DNA of 64,000 nucleotides, from positions 1 to 64,000 of the forward strand of contig MHBK01000020.1 in the NCBI GenBank assembly GCA_001804865.1. The letters run 5' to 3'. A model generated the notes under the pieces. That model was not told the DNA's origin, did not search any database, and was given only the letters and a program-made list of their open reading frames with translations. Positions 18,159 through 27,297 of this stretch are shown piece by piece. The position numbers and the translations under genes were made by a program. Positions within the stretch are counted from its first letter, which is position 1. Every line of letters begins with the position of its first letter. This DNA comes from Lentisphaerae bacterium GWF2_57_35. Its GTDB lineage: Bacteria; Verrucomicrobiota; Kiritimatiellia; CAIQIC01; GWF2-57-35.

Positions 18159-20153
18159 CTAAAAATCCTTGAACTCCTGCTCGTCCAAAGGAATCACTTC
18201 CTCCGGCGAAACTTGCTTGGCGGATGCCGGCGTCCGCGCTGCCGGAGCGGGCGCCCCCTTGGCGCGCATTTTCCCCGTCGCAGGGACTGCGGATCGTTTC
18301 GGCTGCGGACGAGACGCTGCTGCGTCCGCGGCTGCGTTTCTTCGAGCCCCGTCTCCATGCACAATCTTGATCAACTGATCCACCATCGCATTGAGTTCCT
18401 GCGCCTGGGCGGACAGTTCTTCCGAAGCGCTGGCAGACTCTTCGGCGCCGGCCGCGTTTTGCTGGACCACCTTGTCCATTTCGGAAACGGCGGTATTGAT
18501 TTGCTCGATGCCTTGCGTCTGCTCCTTGGAGGCCGCCGCGATCTCCGCTATCAGCGTGGCCACCTTGCCGACGGACTCCTTGATGCCGCCGAGATTCCTG
18601 GCTGCTTCGGAGGTCACGGACACCCCTTCCTCGGAATTTTTCTGCGCCCCCTCGATCAAATCCGCCGTATTCTTGGCCGCTTCCGCGCTTCGGCGCGCCA
18701 GGTTGCGAACCTCCTCGGCCACCACGGCAAACCCTTTCCCGGCCTCGCCCGCCCGCGCGGCCTCGACCGCCGCATTCAGCGCCAGCAAGTTGGTCTGGAA
18801 TGCGATTTCGTCGATGGTCTTGATGATCTTGGCGGTGGCGTCCGACGACTTCTTGATTTTTTCGATCGAGGCGGACATGCGTTCCATCGCCTCGACTCCG
18901 CGGGCCGCCAGCGAGCTGGCTTCCTTGGCGGTGCTGTTGGCCTGGCCCGCGTTGTCGGCATTTTGCCGCGTCATCGCCGCCATCTCTTCCAACGCAGATG
19001 AGGTTTCCTCCAGGCTTGAGGCCTGTTCGCTGGCGCCTTGAGCCAGCATCTGGCTGGCGCTCGAAACCTCGCCGGAGGCCGAGGTGACTTGTTTGGAACC
19101 CGACGTAAGACCTTCAATCACTTTCAAAATGGGGCCCGTAATGCTGCGGGTCAGGGCAACGCTGATGACCAGACCGATCAACAGGGCGGCGACCGACAAG
19201 AACCCGACAACCCACTTCGAACCGCGCACATCTTTCTCCAGCGCCGAGCCGGCAGAATCGGATTTCCCCTCCAGATGATTCTTTAATTCCTTGAGCTTGG
19301 CCTGGGTTTCGGCAAGCGCCTTGTGGGTTTTCGTGTGCATAACGTCGAATGCTTCGGCCTGGGCGGCTTCAATGGAGGTTTCCGCCGAAATGACCTCGTT
19401 GAAATCTTTTTGTATCTGATCGACGGCAGGAATGGATTCCTTGGCAAATATCGCCGAGGCCTCGTCCGTTCGACCCGCTTTTAGCGCGGCGGTTATTTTT
19501 GCGGCGGATTCGTGCAACTGCTTGTGCGGCCTTTGCACCTTCTCCATGACGGTCTTGAACAGGGGAAAGGCGTCCGCATACCCGGCAAACTGTTCGCTCT
19601 CGAGGAATTTGCCGAAAGCGCACAACCGGGGGTCTTCCTGGAGTTGGACGTTTGGATTCTTTTCGATGATCATCTGGCTCAGGGTCGCCACCCAGCGGCG
19701 ATGATCGTCCAAACGAGCCATTAACAATTCGCTTAGTCCCGCATGTTTTCTTTGCCACCCTTGCAGGATGGCTTTTGCGGATTCGTGCAACCGTTGGTGC
19801 GGCCCTTTCAGGTCCTCAAACACTGCGACGACACTGGGATCGGCATCCGACAATTTTTTTCCATCCTCGCCGTAGAGGAATTTTCCCAGGCCGCATTGAG
19901 TGGGATCCAATTGTAATTCGACCTTGTCGAGATTGCCGAGAAACAGGCTCTCCAACGTACGGACCCACTTAAGGTGGTCAACCTCTCGCTCCACCATGAC
20001 GGTCTCATAATGGCCGAAGTGAAGGGACTCTTCGCTTTCCCGGCTGATGTCGGACAACTTGACGTACACGATGGAGCTCAACGCCACCAGCAGCAGCAAA
20101 ATAGCGCCAAACCCCGCGTACATTTTTGTGCTTAACCGCATTTTCGTAGACAT
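18159..20153 (-). CDS. Methyl-accepting chemotaxis protein with two tandem periplasmic CZB-like zinc-binding modules
   Basis: This 664-residue transmembrane chemoreceptor has TM1 (about 12-31), a periplasmic region (32-314), TM2 (about 315-335), a HAMP-like linker and a signalling domain with the tip [20 protein letters not shown]. The periplasmic part holds two repeats 91 residues apart. Each carries the His/Cys pattern of chemoreceptor zinc-binding domains: H60, C87, H119, H123 and H151, C178, H210, H214, with identical spacing. CZB domains are usually cytoplasmic and C-terminal; periplasmic tandem copies are unusual. The C terminus ends [10 protein letters not shown], a possible tether for CheR/CheB. 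A good AGGAGG precedes the ATG. It is encoded just upstream of cheW. Confidence 0.92.
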   Translation of the reverse strand: MSTKMRLSTKMYAGFGAILLLLVALSSIVYVKLSDISRESEESLHFGHYETVMVEREVDHLKWVRTLESLFLGNLDKVELQLDPTQCGLGKFLYGEDGKKLSDADPSVVAVFEDLKGPHQRLHESAKAILQGWQRKHAGLSELLMARLDDHRRWVATLSQMIIEKNPNVQLQEDPRLCAFGKFLESEQFAGYADAFPLFKTVMEKVQRPHKQLHESAAKITAALKAGRTDEASAIFAKESIPAVDQIQKDFNEVISAETSIEAAQAEAFDVMHTKTHKALAETQAKLKELKNHLEGKSDSAGSALEKDVRGSKWVVGFLSVAALLIGLVISVALTRSITGPILKVIEGLTSGSKQVTSASGEVSSASQMLAQGASEQASSLEETSSALEEMAAMTRQNADNAGQANSTAKEASSLAARGVEAMERMSASIEKIKKSSDATAKIIKTIDEIAFQTNLLALNAAVEAARAGEAGKGFAVVAEEVRNLARRSAEAAKNTADLIEGAQKNSEEGVSVTSEAARNLGGIKESVGKVATLIAEIAAASKEQTQGIEQINTAVSEMDKVVQQNAAGAEESASASEELSAQAQELNAMVDQLIKIVHGDGARRNAAADAAASRPQPKRSAVPATGKMRAKGAPAPAARTPASAKQVSPEEVIPLDEQEFKDF

Positions 20154-20284
20154 GCCTGCCTCCTATTTTGGTGTAATTAACGTACGCAGAAGGTTAATTC
20201 GGATATATCAGGTCATTTACTGATTGAACTATCGGGGATTCTACCATGCGCCCATAGGGGGGCCGGATGCATCGGAACTCATTC

Positions 20285-20983
20285 CTACCCGCCGCTGCGC
20301 CCCCATTCGATGGCGCAGCGCACCAGCTCCGAGGCGGAAGAAATTTCCAGTTTTTGCTTCAAGTGCTCGCGATAGGATTCGATGGTCTTCACGCTCAGGT
20401 GCAGGCGCTCTGCGATCTCGCGGGTGCCATACCCTTGCCCGAGCAACTGAAAGACCTCCAGTTCCCGGTCGCTCAACGAGTCGATTCGCGTCAGACTGGC
20501 TTCCGCCGCGTTGTCCGTCACCTTGTTCAACATTTTATTGATGATGGCCTTGCTGATGTGGACTTCGCCCGCCAGGACGCGCCGAATGGCAACGGCAATA
20601 TTGGCCACCGCCTGCTGCTTCATCAAATAACCGCGGGCGCCCGCTCTCAAGGCTCTTTCCGCGTAGAGCGATTCGTCATGCATGGAGAGCACGAGGGCGG
20701 GAATAGCCGGATGACGAATCTTCAAATCCTTGATCAAATCGAGTCCGCTGGTTTCCCGCAGCGACAAGTCCACCAGCACGATGTCGGGGTGCAACTTCTT
20801 GACCGCCTCAAGCGCCTGGCAGGCATCGTCGGCCTCGCCGCACACCGAAAGGTCCGGCTCCTGCTCGATCAGCATGCTCAAGCCATGCCGCACGATGGGA
20901 TGATCGTCGACCAGCAAAACCCGTTTGGCGGTTTTTTCCCTGGCCTTGCTGGACGTTTTAGCTGTCATGGCAATGATTCCCAT
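20285..20983 (-). CDS. NarL/LuxR-family two-component response regulator
   Basis: This protein of about 232 residues has a receiver (about 22-140) with D26/D27 (LVDDHPIV), phospho-Asp D72 (VDLSLRETSG) and K121 or so in MKQQAV. A C-terminal LuxR helix-turn-helix follows (LSDRELEVFQLLGQGYGTREI, then LSVKTIESYREHLK; read as two adjacent parts). Start choice is open: ATG 20983 directly follows the kinase gene, while ATG 20968 has a slightly better upstream GGGA. It lies 11 bases downstream of the HisKA_3 kinase and is surely its partner. Target genes are unknown. Confidence 0.92.
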   Translation of the reverse strand: MGIIAMTAKTSSKAREKTAKRVLLVDDHPIVRHGLSMLIEQEPDLSVCGEADDACQALEAVKKLHPDIVLVDLSLRETSGLDLIKDLKIRHPAIPALVLSMHDESLYAERALRAGARGYLMKQQAVANIAVAIRRVLAGEVHISKAIINKMLNKVTDNAAEASLTRIDSLSDRELEVFQLLGQGYGTREIAERLHLSVKTIESYREHLKQKLEISSASELVRCAIEWGRSGG

Positions 20984-20994
20984 AGTACCCGCTT

Positions 20995-22395
20995 TCAAGC
21001 TTTGTTTAAACGGGATGCGCGATGGACGGGCTTGACCGGCGCGCAAGAAAGCCGACAGGTCACCCTAACGCCTCCCGCTCCGTGATTCCGGATATCGAAA
21101 GAGGCCCCGATCTGCCGGGCCCGATACTCCATGATGTGCAACCCCAGGCCTTCGCCGGCATGCAACTCATTTTGAATGCCCTTGCCATTGTCCGTCACGA
21201 TCAGCTCCACGACCTTTCCGGTTTGCTTCAATTTGATGCGTATCTTTTTAGCCTTGCCGTGTCGAATGGCATTGCCGGCGGCCTCCTGGGCAATCCGATA
21301 CAAATGCATGGAGACCTGCGGATCCGCGACGACCGCCGGCTTGGGATATTCGTATCGGCATTCGATGCGAAACATGCGCGAGAGCGTATCGGCCAATTCC
21401 TCCAAGGCCATGTGCAAACCGGAAGGATCGGACGGCACCGGCAACAAGCCCCGCGCCAGGCTGTGCGCCTGCGAAACCGATTCCGCCAGAAAACCCACGA
21501 TTTCCGCGGCTTTTTTCGCCAACTGGGTTTGGCCCGCGGTCAGCAACTGCTTTTCCAGCAGCGAACTCAACATGGAAATTCCGGTCAATTGCTGGCAAAG
21601 TCCGTCGTGAAGATCCTGGCCGATCCGGCGTTGCTCCCTTTCCTTCACCTCCAGAATCTGCCGATGCTTGCGCTCCGTGACGTCGCGGCTGGCCAACAGA
21701 ATCAGCGACTCCCCAGACGGCCCCTTCAGCAAACGCCCTCGCACTTCGAACCAGATATAGGCGCCGTCTTTGCGCTTATATCGAATCTCCGTGGCGACTT
21801 CCCCCTGGTTCAAGACCACTTTCAGGTCTTCCCGTGCGCGTTTCTGGTCGTCCGGATGAATCAACTCGAACGGGCTCTTCCCCACCAGCTCCTTTAGCGA
21901 ATAGCCGAGGGCCCGGATGCCCACCTCGTTTCGATAGACATAGGTCATGTCGTCCGCCCGAACCAGCGAGATCAGGTCATGGGAATTTTCCGTGATCAGC
22001 CGATAGCGCTCCTCGGATGCCCGCAGGCTGTCTTCCGCCCGTTTCCGGTCCGTAATGTCGCGCGCCACGTGAACGACCCCCGTCAAAGCGCCCTGGGCGT
22101 CGTACAAGGGCGATACGGTAACCAGAAAATCCGCCCCCAGGCTTTCTTCATGAATTTCTACGGTGCACGACGACTGCCCGGTGCGGAGCAATTCCGCGTA
22201 AGGACACGTCAACGGTGAATGGTCCAATTGGTGGACACAGGCATGGCAAGGCTTTCCAACCAATTCTTGCGGCGTCCGGCCCAGCCGATCCGCCATGGCC
22301 TTGTTGACCCGGACAATCCGAAAATCGCAATCGATGATGGCGATCAGATCCGGTACGGCATCGAACGTGTTCTCCCATTCCAGCGTAACGCTCAT
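20995..22395 (-). CDS. NarX-like sensor histidine kinase (PAS-PAS-HisKA_3-HATPase), cytoplasmic
   Basis: This 466-residue kinase has no membrane segment. PAS1 (about 8-115) contains C50, C53 and C64 in GKPCHAC...CP, possibly a metal or redox site. PAS2 (about 130-245) ends in SRDVTERK. The HisKA_3 helix has phospho-His H263 in RRIGQDLHDGLCQQL. The ATPase shows EAAGNAIRHGKAK, VTDNGKGI and GEGLGLHIM. ATG 22395 follows GGAG at 5 bases; a longer frame upstream is less likely. It is followed by its cognate NarL-type regulator. The signal is probably cytoplasmic, such as redox or a small molecule. Confidence 0.92.
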   Translation of the reverse strand: MSVTLEWENTFDAVPDLIAIIDCDFRIVRVNKAMADRLGRTPQELVGKPCHACVHQLDHSPLTCPYAELLRTGQSSCTVEIHEESLGADFLVTVSPLYDAQGALTGVVHVARDITDRKRAEDSLRASEERYRLITENSHDLISLVRADDMTYVYRNEVGIRALGYSLKELVGKSPFELIHPDDQKRAREDLKVVLNQGEVATEIRYKRKDGAYIWFEVRGRLLKGPSGESLILLASRDVTERKHRQILEVKEREQRRIGQDLHDGLCQQLTGISMLSSLLEKQLLTAGQTQLAKKAAEIVGFLAESVSQAHSLARGLLPVPSDPSGLHMALEELADTLSRMFRIECRYEYPKPAVVADPQVSMHLYRIAQEAAGNAIRHGKAKKIRIKLKQTGKVVELIVTDNGKGIQNELHAGEGLGLHIMEYRARQIGASFDIRNHGAGGVRVTCRLSCAPVKPVHRASRLNKA

Positions 22396-22565
22396 CGGGC
22401 TCCATTCATGCGCGTAGTATACGCGGCCGCAGGAAGCCTGCATAGGGGAAGCGAGGGCGCAGAAGATTCAAACTTTTTGTTATGCTGTTCGGCAACAACG
22501 GTATATATTCCGACTACATCGTTCGAGTGGGGTCGGGATAATTTGGCCGGAGAAATATTCTGCGA

Positions 22566-23135
22566 ATGTCCGACGAGAAAACAGACTGGGCCCTGGTTGA
22601 TGAGATCAAGGCGGGAGACGACCGAGCGTTTGACGCGCTCATGGAACGGCATAAACGCCCCATCCTGAATTTCGTGTACCGGATGCTTGGCCATGCGAGC
22701 CAAGCCGAAGATGTTGTGCAGGAAGTTTTCGTTCGAACCTACCAAACCATTCGAAAGCCGGGATTCCATCAGACGACCGAGGAATTCTCTCACTGGCTCT
22801 TTCGTGTGGCCCGCAACGCGGCGCTCGATGGCCTCCGCAGGCGCACCCGCCGTGCCGAGGTCCCGTTTGATTCCGCAACCCCTATGGCCGTTTCGACGTC
22901 CCTCCCTGCCGGTCGGGAAGTCGAAAACAGGGAAATTGGCGAGCGTATCTCGGCAGCCGTCGCAGAGTTGCCCGAAGACCAGCGAACCGCCTTGCTTCTC
23001 GCAGAATACCAGGGCCTGTCCTATGGAGAAATTGCCCGGATCATGCGCAGTTCGAAGAAATCCGTTGAGTCCAGGCTGTACCGTGCCAAGCGGAATTTGC
23101 GGGGGAAACTGACCGACCTCCTCAATTCCGGATAA
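22566..23135 (+). CDS. ECF-type RNA polymerase sigma factor
   Basis: This 189-residue sigma70-family factor contains region 2 (GHASQAEDVVQEVFVRTYQ near 43-61, then FSHWLFRVARNAALDGLRR) and region 4 (LPEDQRTALLLAEYQGLSYG near 138-157, then EIARIMRSSKKSVESRLYRA). There is no region 3, as in ECF factors. No anti-sigma gene is next to it; the two genes that follow encode exported Cys-rich proteins and may be its targets. Regulation and regulon are not visible. Confidence 0.93.
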   Translation: MSDEKTDWALVDEIKAGDDRAFDALMERHKRPILNFVYRMLGHASQAEDVVQEVFVRTYQTIRKPGFHQTTEEFSHWLFRVARNAALDGLRRRTRRAEVPFDSATPMAVSTSLPAGREVENREIGERISAAVAELPEDQRTALLLAEYQGLSYGEIARIMRSSKKSVESRLYRAKRNLRGKLTDLLNSG

Positions 23136-23154
23136 GAAGTCTTGGAACGATTCC

Positions 23155-23221
23155 GCTGAAAAAGTCGCCGGTTCGCACGAAGTCCCGCCGCGTGAGTCGG
23201 CGCTCTTTAGACTTTTTCAGC
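23155..23221. repeat. Inverted repeat after the sigma factor gene (terminator or mobile-element footprint)
   Basis: GCTGAAAAAGTC (23155-23166) and GACTTTTTCAGC (23210-23221) are perfect 12-bp inverted arms, with CGCCG/CGGCG nested inside. On the + strand the second arm supplies a U-rich 3' side, so it could end the sigma transcript. The perfect ends 67 bp apart would also suit a small non-autonomous element. No target-site duplication was found. Confidence 0.5.
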
Positions 23222-23340
23222 TTAACCTTGAAATCAAATCTCTCCGAAGAAAAAGACTGCCCCACCACCGAGGTTTTTTTGAGTTTGCCGCGTTATACTC
23301 AATAGAACGTCATGAAAGCAATTCGAACACAGGAGTAATT

Positions 23341-23601
23341 ATGAGAACGACAGCGATCCTAATGAGTGCGGTAGTGATGTTGGCCGGAATCGTCGTGTCC
23401 GAGGCCCAGGATGAGCAGCCTGTACAAGCAAGCGGGCAAGCAATCAAACCGCAAACCGTTTGCCCCGTGATGGGCGGCACGATCGACAAGAACCTCTACG
23501 TGGATTACCAGGGCAAACGCGTATACGTGTGCTGCAAGATGTGCATCCAGGAGGTGCAGAAGGACCCAACCAAGTACATCAAGAAGCTTGAAGAGCAATA
23601 G
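23341..23601 (+). CDS. Exported YHS/TRASH-like small metal-binding protein
   Basis: This 86-residue protein has an N-terminal signal peptide (about 1-22, cleavage after SEA). A short domain follows with CPVMGG (C41), YVDYQGKRVYVCC (C64, C65), KMC (C68) and a DPTKYIKKL tail. This is the YHS/TRASH pattern seen in heavy-metal-associated and copper-handling proteins. A clear AGGAG precedes the ATG. It is followed by another exported Cys-rich gene 12 bases later, so the two probably act together in the periplasm on metals. Confidence 0.82.
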   Translation: MRTTAILMSAVVMLAGIVVSEAQDEQPVQASGQAIKPQTVCPVMGGTIDKNLYVDYQGKRVYVCCKMCIQEVQKDPTKYIKKLEEQ

Positions 23602-23613
23602 AAAGAGGGAATC

Positions 23614-24189
23614 ATGAAGACTCGATTTAGTAGAGGGTTTCTATTGGGCGTCATCTCGGTAATGACTTTGCTTTTTGTGAGTTCCAGCACAACTCAGGGA
23701 GAATCGACAGCTCCTGCATCGGACGAGACCGCCATCATGTGCAATAAATGCGAGACCGTTTGGGTTCGCCATGCGAAGAAGATCAACAAGACCACCATCT
23801 ATCGACGTGAGCCGAAAAGGGTCTGTCCCGATTGCGAATCGGCCGTAGAGACGGCCTTCAAGACGGACAAAATGGAACATGCGTGCAAAAGCTGTGGAGG
23901 GACGCTTGTCTCTTGCAACATTCATGACATGCCGGTTGCCCAAGCTCAGGCAAAGTCAGAGGCTCCGGCTGTTGAGGAAGGGCAGGCCGCCATGTGCGCC
24001 AAGTGCAAGGAAATCTGGGTGATCCGTCCCCATGAGATCGACAGCAGGGCGACCGATTATCAGAAGGAAAAGCAGATGGCATGCCCGGACTGCAAATCGG
24101 CGGTGCAAAGCTTCTTCACCACAGGAAAATTTGAACACACCTGCAAGGCCTGCGGGGATTCCTTGTCCGCCTGCAAGCTTTGTCCATAG
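23614..24189 (+). CDS. Exported protein with two tandem zinc-ribbon-like repeats
   Basis: This 191-residue protein has a signal peptide (about 1-30) and then two homologous repeats of about 65 residues. Repeat 1 (about 41-106) contains MCNKCETVWV, RVCPDCESAVE and HACKSCGGTLVSC. Repeat 2 (about 126-191) contains MCAKCKEIWV, MACPDCKSAVQ and HTCKACGDSLSAC. Each repeat has seven or more Cys in CxxC pairs, which fits two zinc or iron sites per repeat. Function is unknown; being next to a TRASH-like protein suggests metal binding or a redox role in the cell envelope. Good ribosome site (AGAGGGA). Confidence 0.78.
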   Translation: MKTRFSRGFLLGVISVMTLLFVSSSTTQGESTAPASDETAIMCNKCETVWVRHAKKINKTTIYRREPKRVCPDCESAVETAFKTDKMEHACKSCGGTLVSCNIHDMPVAQAQAKSEAPAVEEGQAAMCAKCKEIWVIRPHEIDSRATDYQKEKQMACPDCKSAVQSFFTTGKFEHTCKACGDSLSACKLCP

Positions 24190-24229
24190 GCCCTGGCAAA
24201 TTGAGACAGCCAACGTTTTGCCGGCGATC

Positions 24230-24705
24230 ATGGCCAGGGAGAAGGGACGGCTCATTGGGTTGAGCCGCCCCTCCCTCCGAACCGGACGTGCAGATTTCCC
24301 GCATCCGGCTCTCCCGTCAACAAGTGACTCCGTTACGGAGACGGGCGATAGCTTTGGCCTGGGTTTGTTTCAGGCTGAACAACCCAAGTTCGGCAATGTA
24401 GCAGTTCTTCCATCGCAGGCGATCGCTTCCACGGGCTCGGCCATTAAGTTTCCGACGTTTGCGCAGTATGCTGTCGATGTCCACGACGTGGACGTGTCCG
24501 CTTTTAAGCAGTTCATCCACCCGTCGCAGCGCATCGCAACAACTGCGCCCGGGTCGGAATCCGTAGCTCTGCGCGCAGAACTCCCGCTCGAAGATCGGCT
24601 CGATCACCGTCTTCACCGCGGCCTGGACCACTCGGTCTCTGACCACCGGGATTCCCAGTGGCCTCTTTTCCGCGCTCCCCGACTTCGGTATGCTAACATT
24701 CTAAG
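24230..24705 (-). pseudogene. Relic of a group II intron (truncated, internally deleted reverse transcriptase plus domains V/VI)
   Basis: On the minus strand IPKSG...KRPLGIPVVRDRVVQ and AQSYGFRPGRSCCDALRR, the start of the RT fingers/palm, run to VHVVDID. There the reading jumps directly to the C-terminal end of such RTs (RGSDRLRWKNCYIAELGLFS). The catalytic YADD region is missing. The 5' end is cut by an in-frame stop near 24698. The 3' RNA end survives: domain V at 24279-24312 (GAGCCGGA pairing with TCCGGTTC) and domain VI at 24244-24271. So an in-frame internal deletion has removed most of the enzyme. Not functional. Confidence 0.82.
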
Positions 24706-25041
24706 GTTTGAGCCGGCTTGCTTGCGGCGTGCTCAATCCTGTCAGCCATCCCGCCGGTTAATCGCGGACGGAGGCATCGCCGAAAAACAGGTCAATTCAA
24801 CTTGACAGTTCCAAGCACTTCCCCCCTTTATACTTTTCATCAACAGGTGTATTGCTAGCATGACTAAAACGACCTGATCGCAATTCGCGTTCCCAGCGAA
24901 AGGAATTGGGCGTCCGTCAACGCAAGCAAGCGGTAAAAGCGATTACGGAAGGGAGGCAAACGGGAGGACATTGGTGCTTGGGCAAAGTTGAAACGAATGG
25001 GTATCAAAAACGCAGTACAGGTCGAAAACAAGGAGAGAACT
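24706..25041. other. Intergenic region between intron relic and solute-binding protein gene
   Basis: No convincing gene. It contains TTGACA (24802-24807) and TATACT (24829-24834), but the 21-base spacing is too long for a standard promoter. The last 20 bases hold AAGGAGAG, the ribosome site of the next gene. Confidence 0.4.
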
Positions 25042-26277
25042 ATGCGTCGAAGAGAGTCGTTTCTATTGGTCTTGGCCGTTTGGGTCGCCAGCGGGTTGTC
25101 GATGCCGGTTAGCGCGGCAACAACCGAGGGAGACACCGTGCTGATCGGGCTGAACATGCCCCTGTCCGGTTCGTACAGCCAGCAGGGAGAAGATGAACTC
25201 AAGGCCTACAAACTGGCCATCAAAATGCTCAACGAAAAAGGCGGCATTCTGGGGAAGAAAGTCGTTTATTCGGTCAAGGACACCAAGACCGACGCAGCCG
25301 TAGCCCGGGAAAACGCCAAGGAGTTGCTGAAAGAAGGCGCCGTCATGCTGACCGGCGGCTCCAGCTCGGCGGAAGCGGTCGCCCAAAGCGAAGAGTGCGA
25401 AAAAGCCAAAGTCGTTTTCATGGCGGGACTGACTCACGCAAACGAAACCACCGGCAAGGATGCACACCGCCGCTGTTTCCGCTGGTATCACAACGGTCAT
25501 CAATCCGCCAAGGCGCTGGCCTCCATCCTGGACGAGAAATACGGCAAGGATGCCACGTATGCCTATATCTATGCGGACTACATTTGGGGACTCTCGGTAC
25601 TGAACTCGATGAAAAATGTCTTGGAAGCGTCCGGCGCGAAGACCGTACTGGAAGTGGCGACGCCGCTGGGCAAGAAAAGCTATGTGGCCGATTTGCTGCA
25701 AGCCAAAAAGACGGCGCCCACCGTCCTGGTCGTTGTGCAATTCGGCAACGACATGGTGAATTGCCTGAAACAAGTCAAACAATTGAAGCTGGGCGAACAA
25801 ATGGCCGTCGTGGTGCCCCTGATGGAAGAACACATGGCGCATTCCGTGGGCCCGGAGGTTATGCAAGGCATACTGACCTCCATGTGCTGGTATCACAGCC
25901 TGGCGGATAAATACCCCGGCTCCAAGGCGTTCGTGGAGGCTTTCGAAAAGGAATACAGCAAAAAACCCGGCAATGCCGCGGCTACGGCCTGGGTCGATAT
26001 TTTCCAGTATGCCGACGCCGTGGAGCGGGCGAAGAGTTTTGACAATGTGGCCGTAATCAAAGCCTTGGAAGGGCATAAGTTTACGCTGTTGCTGGGCGAG
26101 GAATACTGGCGGGATTGGGACCATCAAGGCATTCATCCCACCTATCTGGCCATCGGCAAAACGCCGGCGGAAAGCAAGAACGAGTGGGATTTGTTTACCA
26201 TTATCGGCGAACGCTCCGGCGATGAGCTGGCCCGCACTCGCGCGGAAAATCCCGTCAATCTGGAACCGCTGGAATAA
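25042..26277 (+). CDS. Periplasmic substrate-binding protein, branched-chain amino acid (Peripla_BP_6) type
   Basis: This 411-residue protein has a signal peptide (about 1-26, MRRRESFLLVLAVW start, cleavage near VSAA). The type I binding fold of LivJ/amide/urea-binding proteins follows: GLNMPLSGSYSQQGEDEL, KGGILGKKVVYSVKDTKTD and GGSSSAEAVA. ATG 25042 is chosen over one at 24988 because AAGGAG lies 5 bases before it and the signal peptide begins there. No permease or ATPase gene follows. The next genes are a second binding protein and an MCP, suggesting a sensing rather than uptake role. Confidence 0.88.
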   Translation: MRRRESFLLVLAVWVASGLSMPVSAATTEGDTVLIGLNMPLSGSYSQQGEDELKAYKLAIKMLNEKGGILGKKVVYSVKDTKTDAAVARENAKELLKEGAVMLTGGSSSAEAVAQSEECEKAKVVFMAGLTHANETTGKDAHRRCFRWYHNGHQSAKALASILDEKYGKDATYAYIYADYIWGLSVLNSMKNVLEASGAKTVLEVATPLGKKSYVADLLQAKKTAPTVLVVVQFGNDMVNCLKQVKQLKLGEQMAVVVPLMEEHMAHSVGPEVMQGILTSMCWYHSLADKYPGSKAFVEAFEKEYSKKPGNAAATAWVDIFQYADAVERAKSFDNVAVIKALEGHKFTLLLGEEYWRDWDHQGIHPTYLAIGKTPAESKNEWDLFTIIGERSGDELARTRAENPVNLEPLE

Positions 26278-26282
26278 GCGGC

Positions 26283-27275
26283 ATGAAAACCCTGAGCAAG
26301 ATCGCCCGACGATGGCTGTGGCTCCTGCCGGCTTGTTGGTTGACGGCTCAGTCAAGCTTGGCGGCCGATGCGGACGCGAACCCCGCGCTTCGCATCGGCT
26401 ACCTGCCGATTGACGCCAATCTGCCGCTCGTCGTGAGCTTCGAAAACGACCAAATGCGGTTCCAGGCCGGACGCCCCTCGCTTCATCAATTCCGGTCCGA
26501 CACCGCCATCGAGGCGGCCATTCGCGTCGGGGCCATCGATGTGGCCGCCGTTTCGGCGCCGGTTGCTTACGCCATGGCCGCGGATGAAGTTCCCATGCTG
26601 GTTTTAGGCGTCTGCCACAGAGGCGGCTCCCGCCTGATCGGACGAACAGGCGGACGGCTGGAAGACCTCCGCGGAAAAGTCGTCGGCGTTCCCGGCCTGG
26701 ACAGCAGCGAGAACATCCGGCTGGCGCAAGCGGCCGCCAAAGTCGGCTTGAGGCCGGGCTTGGATTACCGAACCATCCGGGTGCCCTATCGAACCGCCTT
26801 GGACGACTTGAAGGCGGGCCGGCTGGATGCCGTGCTGTTTCCGGAGCCTTTGGGCGCGCTGGCCGAGGATAGCGCGCTCGGGAAACCCATGGAGGCCGGC
26901 GGCGGATTGTTTGACGGCGCGTTGGGCGCCGTGCTTGTGGCGCGCAAGGATTACATCCGCGAGCATCCCGAAGCGGTCAACGAATGGCTTAAGAGCATCG
27001 CCGTGGCCTGCTCGTTTATCGAACTGGACATCCGCGAGAACGGCGCCCAGCAAACCGCCATTTTCCAATCCAAGTACATGTCCGTGCCCCGGGAAACGGC
27101 GGCGCGCATCCTGGCCCAACGGGCGGGGGGCCTGCGGTTTGAAGCAGCGGCGGCGGATCGCGCCCTGTTCGCAAGCTACCGCGATACCGCCTTGGCTCTG
27201 CATCTCATCACCCGTTCCATCGAATTAAACGACGTGCTGAATCTATCGATTATCGAAGCGGCGTTGTCGCCTTAA
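26283..27275 (+). CDS. Periplasmic binding protein, NMT1/SsuA-TauA (type II) family
   Basis: This 330-residue exported protein has a signal peptide (about 1-28, [12 protein letters not shown]). It then follows the type II binding fold used for nitrate, sulfonate, taurine or pyrimidine precursors: [39 protein letters not shown] and [19 protein letters not shown]. The gene is 5 bases after the first binding protein and 22 before an MCP. The ligand is not known. With no transporter partner, it probably presents its ligand to the MCP, as Gal/Glc- or Leu-binding proteins do for receptors in other bacteria. Confidence 0.86.
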   Translation: MKTLSKIARRWLWLLPACWLTAQSSLAADADANPALRIGYLPIDANLPLVVSFENDQMRFQAGRPSLHQFRSDTAIEAAIRVGAIDVAAVSAPVAYAMAADEVPMLVLGVCHRGGSRLIGRTGGRLEDLRGKVVGVPGLDSSENIRLAQAAAKVGLRPGLDYRTIRVPYRTALDDLKAGRLDAVLFPEPLGALAEDSALGKPMEAGGGLFDGALGAVLVARKDYIREHPEAVNEWLKSIAVACSFIELDIRENGAQQTAIFQSKYMSVPRETAARILAQRAGGLRFEAAAADRALFASYRDTALALHLITRSIELNDVLNLSIIEAALSP

Positions 27276-27297
27276 CCGTAAACGAAGGGGGCTTATC

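Noticed and set aside
24032..24805. Open frame of 257 codons on the + strand over the second Cys-rich gene and the intron relic
   Set aside because: It is antisense to the RT relic and out of frame with the exported protein; no ribosome site or recognisable domain.
24802..24834. Sigma70 promoter TTGACA/TATACT before the first binding protein gene
   Set aside because: The boxes are good but 21 bases apart, too far for a standard promoter.
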